Shown: positions 56,782 to 64,000 of the stretch, piece after piece
How positions within the stretch are numbered: the stretch's first letter is position 1
Layout: each line of letters begins with the position of its first letter
Assembly (NCBI RefSeq): GCF_009380155.1
Contig: NZ_WHUV01000003.1
Span: 682,001 to 746,000, forward strand
DNA length: 64,000 nt
From: Pseudomonas piscis
GTDB taxonomy: Bacteria; Pseudomonadota; Gammaproteobacteria; Pseudomonadales; Pseudomonadaceae
Reading direction: 5' to 3'
Notes under the pieces: model-generated
The model's database searches: none
The model's input: the letters and a program-made list of their open reading frames with translations, nothing else
What the model was told of the DNA's origin: nothing
Translations under genes and position numbers: made by a program

Positions 56782-59535
56782 TCAGGCCTTTACCCGTGCT
56801 TCGTTGGCCAGGCGATCGATGGCATGGTCCAGTTCGTCCAGGGCGGCGAAGGCCTTGGCGTCCTCCTGTTTGAGCAGGGTCTCGCTGCGCTGGCAGGCCG
56901 CTCGCAGCTGTGGCACCCCGCAGTAGCGAGTGGCGCCGTGCAGGCGGTGCACCCGTTCGATCAGGGCGCTGTGGTCGTTGGCGGCCCGGGCGGCGTTGAT
57001 CGCCTCGCGGTCGGCCTCCAGCGAGGCCAGCAACATGGCCAGCATGTCGGCGGCCAGGTCGGCTTTGCCGGCGGCCAGGCGCAGGCCTTCGTCCTGATCC
57101 AGCACCTGCAGTTCCAGGCCCAGCTCAGGGCGTTCGCCGCTGCGGTCCGAGCCCTGGTTGCGCAGGGCCAGCCCGGTCCACTTGAGTACCACCTGGGCCA
57201 GTTGCCGCTCGCTGATGGGCTTGGTCAGGTAGTCGTCCATGCCGCTTTGCAGCAGGGCGCGTTTTTCATTGGCCATGGCGTGGGCGGTCAGGGCCACGAT
57301 CGGCAATGGCGGCCCCTGGCGTTCGCTTTCCCACTGGCGGATCGCCTCGGTGCTCTGTCGGCCGTCCATGCCGGGCATCTGCACGTCCATCATCACCAGG
57401 TCGAAGGGCTCGTGCTGGATAGCGTTCAGGGCGGCATAACCATTGTCCACCGCCTGCACCTTGGCGCCCATGTCCTGCAACAAGGTCTGGATCAACAGCA
57501 AGTTGGCCGGGTTGTCATCGACGCACAAAACCCGTGGCGCACGGCTGGAAAGCGCTTCCTCGGGTTCGCTGCGGACCCTTCGCGGGGTGACCAGGTCAGA
57601 CAGCGCCCGACGCAGTTTGCGGGTGCAGGCCGGTTTTGCCTGCAACTGGCTGTGGGGGTTGGGGACCGAAAGCTGGAACAGCGTCTGTTCGGTGGTCGGG
57701 CATAGCACCAGGACCTTGCAGCCCAGGTGTTCGAGATCCCAGATGTGCTGGCTCAGGCGTTCGGGCGACATGTCGTTGCCGGTCACGCCGAGTACCGCCA
57801 GGTCGATGGCCTGGTCGCTCTGGTGGACACCGGTGATGCCGTTGGTCAGGGCTTCCAGGGTGTTGAACGGCGTCACTTCCAGGCCACAGTCTTCCAACTG
57901 GTGCTGCAGGGCCTGGCGCGCCAGCTCGTGGTTTTCCAGCACCGCCACGCGCCGGCCCAGCAGCGGTGGCGCGGGCAGGTCCTCGGCGTCGTCGCGGGTC
58001 TTGGGCAGGCTCAGGCTGATCCAGAACTCCGAGCCTTCGCCGGGCGTGCTGTCGACCCCGATCTCGCCGCCCATCTGCTCGATCAGACGCTTGGAAATCA
58101 CCAGGCCAAGGCCAGTACCGCCAGGTTGGCGCGACAGCGAATTGTCGGCCTGGCTGAAGGCCTGGAACAGGGCACGCACATCCTGGTTCGACAGGCCGAT
58201 GCCCGTATCCTGGATGCTGATGCGCAGTTGCACGCTGTCTTCGTGCTCTTCTTCGAGCATGGCCCGGGCGACGATGGTGCCCTCGCGGGTGAACTTGATG
58301 GCGTTGCTCACCAGATTGGTGAGGATCTGCTTGAGCCGCAGCGGGTCGCCGACCAGCGACAACGGCGTATCGCGGTACACCAGGCTCACCAGTTCCAGCT
58401 GCTTGGCGTGGGCCGCCGGGGCGAGGATGGTCAGGGTGTCCTGCAACAGGTCGCGCAGGTTGAACGGGATGCTGTCGAGCACCAGCTTGCCGGCTTCGAT
58501 TTTCGAGAAGTCGAGGATCTCGTTGATGATCCCCAGCAGGCTGTCGGCGGATTTCTCGATGGTGCCCAGGTAGTCCAGCTGGCGCGGGGTCAGCTCGCTC
58601 TTTTGCAGTAAGTGGGTGAATCCGAGGATGCCGTTGAGTGGTGTGCGGATCTCGTGACTCATGTTGGCCAGGAACTCGGACTTGATCCGGCTGGCTTCCA
58701 GGGCCTCCTTGCGCGCCAGGTCCAGCTCGATGTTCTGGATCTCGATGGTCTCCAGGTTCTGGCGTACGTCCTCGGTGGCCTGGTCGATGCTGTGCTGCAG
58801 TTCTTCCTGGGCATTTTGCAGGGTGCTGGCCATGCGGTTGATGCCCGAGGCCAGGTCGTCCAGCTCCTGGCTGCCCAGTGGCGGCAGGCGGGTTTCCAGG
58901 TTGCCGTCCTTGAGCTGGGTCACCGCCTGCTTGATCTGGCTCAGAGGGTTGTTGATGGTCCGTCCCATGCGCACCGCCAGCAGGGCCGTGACGGCCAGGC
59001 CGGAGGCGATCAGCAGCAGGCTGGCGAACAGGCTGCGATAGCCGCGCAGCAACATGCCGCTATGGGACAGCTCCAGTTCCACCCAGCCCAGCAACCGGTC
59101 GGACTCATCGGGGATCAGGTCGCCCGCGAGGTTGCGATGGCGGCCGAAGACCGGCAACTGGTAGCGGGTCGCGTCGTTGCCGCTGCGTTGCACCATCTGG
59201 GTGTTGTCGCCGACGGGTGCCGGGTTGAGCATGGTGGGGCCGGCATGGGCCAGGGGCGTGCGGTCCGGAGCGAGGAACGACACTGCGCGCACGTCCTGTT
59301 GTTCCAGGGCCTGGGTGGCGATGCGCTCGAGCATCTGGGTGTTGCGGTTGCCCATCGCCGGGGCCACCAGGGAGGCCAGTTGTTCGGCGATCATTTCACC
59401 GCGTTGCAGGAGTTGGGTCTGCAGCTCCGATAGCTGCATCCAGGTGAAGTAACCACCCAGCACCAGGGCCATCAGGCTGGTGGGCAGCAAGGTCAGCAAC
59501 AGTACGCGGCCTTTGATTCCCAGTTTCTTGAGCAC
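56782..59535 (-). CDS. gacS: Hybrid sensor kinase GacS
   Basis: A 917-residue three-domain hybrid kinase, the sensor of the Gac/Rsm pathway controlling secondary metabolites and biofilm. Two N-terminal helices flank a periplasmic region, then a HAMP domain. The first phosphoacceptor is His294 in NMSHEIRTPLNG, with the N-box LVSNAIKFT and G-box GTGLGLVI. The receiver has its Asp in VMMDVQMPGMDG, and the C-terminal HPt carries its His in HRLHGATRYCG. GTG at 59535 with AGGAG upstream gives the standard length. All phosphotransfer residues are present, so it should be functional. Confidence 0.96.
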   Translation of the reverse strand: MLKKLGIKGRVLLLTLLPTSLMALVLGGYFTWMQLSELQTQLLQRGEMIAEQLASLVAPAMGNRNTQMLERIATQALEQQDVRAVSFLAPDRTPLAHAGPTMLNPAPVGDNTQMVQRSGNDATRYQLPVFGRHRNLAGDLIPDESDRLLGWVELELSHSGMLLRGYRSLFASLLLIASGLAVTALLAVRMGRTINNPLSQIKQAVTQLKDGNLETRLPPLGSQELDDLASGINRMASTLQNAQEELQHSIDQATEDVRQNLETIEIQNIELDLARKEALEASRIKSEFLANMSHEIRTPLNGILGFTHLLQKSELTPRQLDYLGTIEKSADSLLGIINEILDFSKIEAGKLVLDSIPFNLRDLLQDTLTILAPAAHAKQLELVSLVYRDTPLSLVGDPLRLKQILTNLVSNAIKFTREGTIVARAMLEEEHEDSVQLRISIQDTGIGLSNQDVRALFQAFSQADNSLSRQPGGTGLGLVISKRLIEQMGGEIGVDSTPGEGSEFWISLSLPKTRDDAEDLPAPPLLGRRVAVLENHELARQALQHQLEDCGLEVTPFNTLEALTNGITGVHQSDQAIDLAVLGVTGNDMSPERLSQHIWDLEHLGCKVLVLCPTTEQTLFQLSVPNPHSQLQAKPACTRKLRRALSDLVTPRRVRSEPEEALSSRAPRVLCVDDNPANLLLIQTLLQDMGAKVQAVDNGYAALNAIQHEPFDLVMMDVQMPGMDGRQSTEAIRQWESERQGPPLPIVALTAHAMANEKRALLQSGMDDYLTKPISERQLAQVVLKWTGLALRNQGSDRSGERPELGLELQVLDQDEGLRLAAGKADLAADMLAMLLASLEADREAINAARAANDHSALIERVHRLHGATRYCGVPQLRAACQRSETLLKQEDAKAFAALDELDHAIDRLANEARVKA

Positions 59536-59773
59536 GCAACTCTCCTGCTTCCACGCGATTTCGATAGGTGAACGGGCACGTCCGTGATGCGCCACTTGCG
59601 CAGTGTAACGATTTGCCGGTGGCCAATCTTGGCAAATTGTTTCGCCTGCGCCGATGGCTGGCCTCGCTGGAAGGAGCCGGTGGTCGGCGCGGGCGGGTGC
59701 GACCAAGGCATCGGTTGCCGCGCCTCGGGCAATCTTGAATAATCGGCCAACTGAGAATCACTTGCACAAGCCA

Positions 59774-60493
59774 ATGACTCCCGCATCTATTGACTCCCCC
59801 CGTGTCCTGGCCATCGAGGACGACCCGGTGCTCGGTGCTTATGTCCATGAGCAACTGCAGCGCTGCGGTTTTGCCGTGACTTGGTGCCGCAATGGCCAGG
59901 AAGGACTGGGCATCGCCCGCCAGCAGCCATTCGACGTGCTGCTGATGGATATCCTGCTGCCCGGAATGGACGGTCTGACGGTGCTCACGCACCTGCGCAA
60001 GAGCCATTCCACTCCGGTGCTGCTGATGTCGGCCCTGGGGGCGGAAGCCGATCGCATCAGCGGTTTCCGCCTGGGCGCCGACGACTACCTGCCCAAGCCA
60101 TTCAGCATCGCCGAGTTGCGGGTGCGGATCGAGGCGATCCTGCGTCGGGTGGCCCTGGACCGGCGCCCGATGCCGCCGGTGCCCGTCAGCCAGCAGCAGA
60201 GCCTGCGGTTCGACGACGAGCTGTGCGACGTGTTCTTCGCCGAGCAATGGGCCGGGCTGACCCGCAGCGAATACCGCTTGCTGGAGACCCTGCATCGCAA
60301 TGCCGACGAAGTGCTGAGCAAGGCCTTCCTCTATCAGCATGTGCTGCAGCGTGGATATGCCGCCCACGATCGCAGCCTGGACATGCATGTCAGCCAGATC
60401 CGCCGCAAGCTCAAGGCGCTGGGCTACAGCGAACGCCAACTGCGCACCGTGTGGGGCAAGGGTTATGTGTTGAGCGCCGATGAGCTGGCCTGA
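59774..60493 (+). CDS. OmpR-family response regulator (PirR-like)
   Basis: A 239-residue regulator: receiver at about 8-125 (VLAIEDDPVLGAY, phosphoacceptor Asp in LLMDILLPGMDG, Lys in PKPFSIAELR) and winged helix at about 140-235 (GLTRSEYRLLETLHRNADEVLSKAFLYQHVLQ ... VWGKGYVL). It is next to gacS, as the iron-uptake regulator PirR is in pseudomonads, so PirR is the likely ortholog. It overlaps the kinase gene by 14 bases. Confidence 0.87.
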   Translation: MTPASIDSPRVLAIEDDPVLGAYVHEQLQRCGFAVTWCRNGQEGLGIARQQPFDVLLMDILLPGMDGLTVLTHLRKSHSTPVLLMSALGAEADRISGFRLGADDYLPKPFSIAELRVRIEAILRRVALDRRPMPPVPVSQQQSLRFDDELCDVFFAEQWAGLTRSEYRLLETLHRNADEVLSKAFLYQHVLQRGYAAHDRSLDMHVSQIRRKLKALGYSERQLRTVWGKGYVLSADELA

Positions 60494-61853
60494 GCTGCCC
60501 GGGCGGCATTCGGTGTTCTGGAAGCTGGCATTCCTGCTGGTGGCCTTCTGTCTGCTGATGATCTGGCTGAGCTGGTCCTGGGGCCGTTATGTCGAACAGA
60601 AGAACCTGTACCTGTCCGATGAAGCCCGGACCACTCTTCACGCTTATGCGCGGGAAGCCGAAGAAGCCTGGAAGAGCGGCCAGCAGACGGGGGTCGATGC
60701 CTGGGTCCAGCAGATGGCCAGTCGCGAGAAGAGCTGGGTCGGGGTCATCGGCAGCGACTTGCAGTCCCTCGGCAGCTACCCCCTCAAACCCATGGAGGCC
60801 CAGCGCCTGACCTTCCTGCGGGGGCCGGACTGGCCGGTGAGCCGGCATGCCCGGAGCTTGCCCTGGTTGAAGATTCCCTTCCCCGAAGAGCCTTCTGCCG
60901 GCAGCCTGGTGATGGAGTTGCCGCAGCGCTTCATGCCCGGCCGCTACCGGTTGTTCTGGCAGATCATGACCAATGGCGTGATCCCCGGGCTCTTTACCTT
61001 GTTGCTGTGCGTGGGGTTGTACCGCTTGCTGGTGGTGCCGCTCAACCAGCTGCGTGAGCAAGCCAATGCCTGGCGGGCAGAGCAATTGAATGCCCGGCTG
61101 TCCACCGAGACCACCTTGCGCAAGGATGAGCTGGGGGAACTGGGGCGGGCTTTCGACCAGATGTCCGAGCGCCTGCAAAGCACCGTGGCCACTCAGCAGC
61201 AGTTGCTGCGGGACTTGTCCCATGAATTGCGCACACCCTTGAGCCGCCTGCGGGTCGCCAGCGAAAGCGAGCAGAGTCTTGTCGCCCTGCGCGAGCGCCT
61301 GGGGCGCGAAGTCGACGGCATGCAGCGCCTGGTGGAAGACAGCCTGCAGCTGGCCTGGCTGGATACCGAGCGGTCGCCCCTGGCCGAGGAGCAGATCCAG
61401 GTCCAGGCGCTGTGGGAGATGCTCAGCGAAAACGCCTGTTTCGAAAGCGGCTGGTCCAGCGCGCAGTTGCGCTGCGAGCTGGTGGCCGACTGCTGGGTGC
61501 GGGGGCATCTCAATACCTTGGCCCAGGCCCTGGAAAACGTCCTGCGCAACGCGATCCGGCATTCTCCGCCTGGCGCCCGGGTAACCCTGGACGGTCAGCG
61601 TGAAGACCAGTACTGGCACCTGTGGCTGGACGACCAGGGGCCGGGAGTCGCCGAACAGGACCTGGAGCGGATTTTCGCACCCTTTACCCGCCTGGATGGC
61701 TCGCGTCCCGGGGACGGCGGGTTCGGCCTGGGCCTGAGCATCGCGCGCAATGCCGTGGGACGCCAGGGGGGGCAGATATGGGCACAGAACACCGAGCAGG
61801 GCTTGCGCATCCATCTGCGCTTGCTGGCGGCACAACCGCCGGTCGTCGTCTGA
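60480..61853 (+). CDS. Sensor histidine kinase (PirS-like)
   Basis: A 457-residue membrane kinase: helix 1 (FLLVAFCLLMIWLSWSW), a periplasmic region of about 110 residues, helix 2 (GLFTLLLCVGLYRLLV), HAMP, then the kinase with His in LSHELRTPLSRLRVA, N-box ENVLRNAIRHS and ATP lid DDQGPGVAE with GGFGLGLSIA. It overlaps the PirR-like gene and precedes cysM. A role in siderophore uptake regulation is expected from the family. Confidence 0.87.
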   Translation: MSWPELPGRHSVFWKLAFLLVAFCLLMIWLSWSWGRYVEQKNLYLSDEARTTLHAYAREAEEAWKSGQQTGVDAWVQQMASREKSWVGVIGSDLQSLGSYPLKPMEAQRLTFLRGPDWPVSRHARSLPWLKIPFPEEPSAGSLVMELPQRFMPGRYRLFWQIMTNGVIPGLFTLLLCVGLYRLLVVPLNQLREQANAWRAEQLNARLSTETTLRKDELGELGRAFDQMSERLQSTVATQQQLLRDLSHELRTPLSRLRVASESEQSLVALRERLGREVDGMQRLVEDSLQLAWLDTERSPLAEEQIQVQALWEMLSENACFESGWSSAQLRCELVADCWVRGHLNTLAQALENVLRNAIRHSPPGARVTLDGQREDQYWHLWLDDQGPGVAEQDLERIFAPFTRLDGSRPGDGGFGLGLSIARNAVGRQGGQIWAQNTEQGLRIHLRLLAAQPPVVV

Positions 61854-61968
61854 AGATCGTCAGTCGGCCTTATGCCAATAAGCCATAAGACCCTCACTTT
61901 GCGTGATATGGCGTCAGGAGGTTTGCCGGTATGATAGGCGCCCCCGCAGTCTGGATTGCGAATACGCC

Positions 61969-62871
61969 ATGACCTTGCAATACCCAACCATCGCCGATTG
62001 CGTCGGCAACACCCCGCTGATTCGTTTGCAGCGCCTGCCCGGCACCACCAGCAATACCCTGCTGCTCAAGCTCGAGGGCAACAACCCGGCGGGTTCGGTC
62101 AAGGACCGCCCGGCACTGTCGATGATCACCCGTGCCGAATTGCGCGGGCAGATCCAGGCCGGCGATACCCTGATCGAGGCGACCTCGGGCAATACCGGGA
62201 TCGCCTTGGCCATGGCTGCGGCGATCAAGGGCTACAAGATGATCCTGATCATGCCCGACAACTCCAGCGCCGAACGCAAGGCGGCGATGACCGCCTATGG
62301 CGCCGAGCTGATCCTGGTGAGTCAGGAGGAGGGCATGGAAGGTGCCCGGGACCTGGCCGAGCGGATGCAGGCCGAAGGTCGCGGCAAGGTGCTCGACCAG
62401 TTCGCTAATGGCGACAATCCCGAGGCCCACTACACCGGCACCGGCCCGGAAATCTGGCGCCAGACCCAGGGCAGCATCACGCACTTCATCAGTTCGATGG
62501 GCACTACCGGCACCATCATGGGGACCTCGCGCTACCTGAAGGAGCAGAACCCCGGTGTGCAGATCGTCGGCCTGCAACCCATGGAAGGCTCGGCCATTCC
62601 CGGCATCCGCCGCTGGCCCGAGGAATACCTGCCGAAGATCTACCAGGCCAGTCGGGTCGACCGGATCGTCGACATGGCCCAGAGCGAAGCCGAGGACGTG
62701 ACACGGCGCCTGGCCCGGGAAGAGGGCATCTTCTGCGGCGTGTCGTCCGGTGGCGCGGTGGCTGCGATGCTGCGTTTGTCCCGTGAAGTGGAAAACGCGG
62801 TCATGGTCGCGATCATCTGTGATCGTGGCGATCGCTACCTGTCGACCGGCATCTTCGATGCTCCCAACTGA
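61969..62871 (+). CDS. cysM: Cysteine synthase B
   Basis: A 300-residue PLP enzyme that makes cysteine from O-acetylserine, preferring thiosulphate. The PLP lysine is in GSVKDRPALS, the substrate loop is EATSGNTGIALA, the phosphate-binding loop is SMGTTGTIMGTS and the serine near the pyridine is in GVSSGGAVAA. The start ATG at 61969 is chosen over an upstream frame start by family length. Its TGA shares one base with the start of rlmD. Confidence 0.94.
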   Translation: MTLQYPTIADCVGNTPLIRLQRLPGTTSNTLLLKLEGNNPAGSVKDRPALSMITRAELRGQIQAGDTLIEATSGNTGIALAMAAAIKGYKMILIMPDNSSAERKAAMTAYGAELILVSQEEGMEGARDLAERMQAEGRGKVLDQFANGDNPEAHYTGTGPEIWRQTQGSITHFISSMGTTGTIMGTSRYLKEQNPGVQIVGLQPMEGSAIPGIRRWPEEYLPKIYQASRVDRIVDMAQSEAEDVTRRLAREEGIFCGVSSGGAVAAMLRLSREVENAVMVAIICDRGDRYLSTGIFDAPN

Positions 62872-64000
62872 TGGCTAAGCACGAGAGAGGCCTGCGCTTC
62901 CAGCCTGCGGGCGGCAGCCGGGCGCCACAGATTCCGGTGGGCAAGAAGCAGCGCCTGAGCATCCAGCGCCTGGCCAATGACGGTCGCGGTATCGCTTTCG
63001 TCGAAGGGCGCACCTGGTTCGTCAACGGTGCCCTGGCTGGCGAGGAAGTCGAGGCCCGGGTCCTGGGTGCCCACGGCAAGGTGGTCGAGGCCCGCGCCGA
63101 GCGGATCTTCAGCGCCAGCCAGTTGCGGCGCCCTGTACCCTGTGCCCACGCCGGGCGCTGCGGTGGCTGCAGCGTCCAGCACTTGTCCCACGAAGAGCAA
63201 CTGGCCCTTAAGCAACGCATGCTCGCCGAGCAACTGTCCAAGGTGGCCGGCATCGAGCCCGAGGCCTGGGCCGAGCCCTTGAGTGGCCCCGAGTTCGGCT
63301 ATCGACGCCGGGCCAGGGTGGCGGTGCGCTGGGACAGCAAGGCCCGCCAGCTTGAAGTGGGCTTTCGCGCGGCCGGCAGCCAGGACATCGTCGCCATCGA
63401 CGACTGCCCGGTGCTGGTGCCTGAGTTGCAGCCGATCATGCAGCGTTTGCCCGCCATGTTGCGGCGCTTGAGCAAGCCCCAGGCGCTGGGGCATGTGGAG
63501 CTGTTCAGCGGCTCGGCCCTGGCGGTGCTGTTGCGGCATATGGCGCCGCTGTCGGAAAGCGACCTGGGGATCCTCAAGGATTTCTGCGATTTCCATCAGG
63601 CGCAGTTGTGGTTGCAGGGCGAAGGCGAGCCGCAGCCTTTCGATCCATCGCAGGCCCTGGGCTATCGCCTGGCGGCTTGGGACCTGCACCTGGCCTACCG
63701 ACCGGGAGACTTTGTCCAGGTCAATGCCGGGGTCAACGAGGCGATGGTGGCCCAGGCCCTGGAGTGGTTGGCGCCACAGGCTGGCGAGCGGGTCCTGGAC
63801 CTGTTCTGCGGCCTGGGCAACTTCGCCCTGCCGCTGGCTCGCCAGGTGCGGGAAGTGGTGGCGGTGGAAGGCGTGGCAACCATGGTGGCGCGGGCTGCGG
63901 AAAATGCCGCCGGCAACAATTTGCATAACACGCGCTTTTTTCAAGCCGATTTATCCCAGCCCCTGGCTGCTGCCGAGTGGGCCGCCGAGGGCTTTTCTGC
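62871..64000 (+). CDS. rlmD: 23S rRNA (uracil-1939-C5)-methyltransferase RlmD, partial
   Basis: The open frame starts with ATG at 62871 (in a TGATG overlap with cysM) and has no stop before the window end, so about 376 codons are seen. It starts MAKHERGLRFQPAGG and has a TRAM-like domain, then the iron-sulphur Cys motif PCAHAGRCGGCSVQHL at about residues 85-105. Further on, the Rossmann SAM-binding segment reads LDLFCGLGNFALPLA. The methyltransferase domain is cut before its catalytic Cys. Also called RumA in older annotations. It is followed by relA in other pseudomonads, which lies outside this window. Confidence 0.93.
   Translation, partial: MAKHERGLRFQPAGGSRAPQIPVGKKQRLSIQRLANDGRGIAFVEGRTWFVNGALAGEEVEARVLGAHGKVVEARAERIFSASQLRRPVPCAHAGRCGGCSVQHLSHEEQLALKQRMLAEQLSKVAGIEPEAWAEPLSGPEFGYRRRARVAVRWDSKARQLEVGFRAAGSQDIVAIDDCPVLVPELQPIMQRLPAMLRRLSKPQALGHVELFSGSALAVLLRHMAPLSESDLGILKDFCDFHQAQLWLQGEGEPQPFDPSQALGYRLAAWDLHLAYRPGDFVQVNAGVNEAMVAQALEWLAPQAGERVLDLFCGLGNFALPLARQVREVVAVEGVATMVARAAENAAGNNLHNTRFFQADLSQPLAAAEWAAEGFS

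Overview
The window looks like chromosome of a Pseudomonas of the fluorescens lineage, carrying the end of one integrated element. The evidence is the GC-rich coding style and a set of recognisable Pseudomonas neighbourhoods: flgZ-flgN-flgM-flgA next to cheV-cheR and flgBCDE; nrdA next to an RstAB-like two-component pair; pcpS; oprH-phoP-phoQ; an AraC gene with dctA; and ldhA-gacS-pirRS-like-cysM-rlmD. Gene names come from recognising the translated families and their order; no database was searched.

Bases 1-8027 are the right part of an integrative element (prophage or satellite-like island). A P4-type tyrosine integrase gene (6647-7888) lies beside a displaced 3' fragment of a tRNA-Arg(CCT) gene (7981-8027), which marks the right attachment site. 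The left end and the intact tRNA are outside the window. The element carries a DUF5681 phage-type gene, a possible toxin-antitoxin pair, DUF6953 and YodC-like genes, two ribbon-helix-helix-like proteins, chains of tiny overlapping ORFs, an excisionase operon, and an unrecognised 278-residue protein whose gene contains six TTGTGCC repeats, five of them phased at exactly 11 bp.

Bases 8115-11916 hold a polyamine-type set: a PatD-like aldehyde dehydrogenase, divergent from a SpuD/PotF-like binding protein followed by a LuxR-type regulator. Bases 12187-16417 are a three-gene minus-strand operon (TPR-rich protein, PcfJ-like protein, DUF1266 protein) of unknown role. Divergent from it is a response regulator fused to TPRs plus a small soluble histidine kinase. 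A LysR gene, a glutamylpolyamine-synthetase-like gene and an MFS gene follow.

Bases 23229-30912 are flagellar and chemotaxis genes, with sigma54 promoters in front of flgA and flgB and a FliA promoter in front of flgM. The hook operon ends at a terminator after flgE. Bases 31157-37867 contain nrdA with NrdR and DnaA sites upstream, an RstA/RstB-like pair and the PPTase gene pcpS. Bases 37989-40814 are oprH-phoPQ behind a triple PhoP-box-like repeat. Then come an AraC regulator and dctA, with a sigma54 promoter and paired upstream palindromes.

The rest (43637-64000) is largely housekeeping: a CoA-transferase, sprT, a Yip1 protein, ttcA, two ArnT-family glycosyltransferases with an Ais-like phosphatase, a degenerate Tag-like protein, wrbA, arsC, a TlpA-like lipoprotein, ldhA, gacS, a PirRS-like pair, cysM and a truncated rlmD at the window edge. 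Regulation is a running theme: PhoPQ (with OprH and possibly the ArnT/Ais genes), GacS, and at least three other histidine kinases lie within 45 kb.
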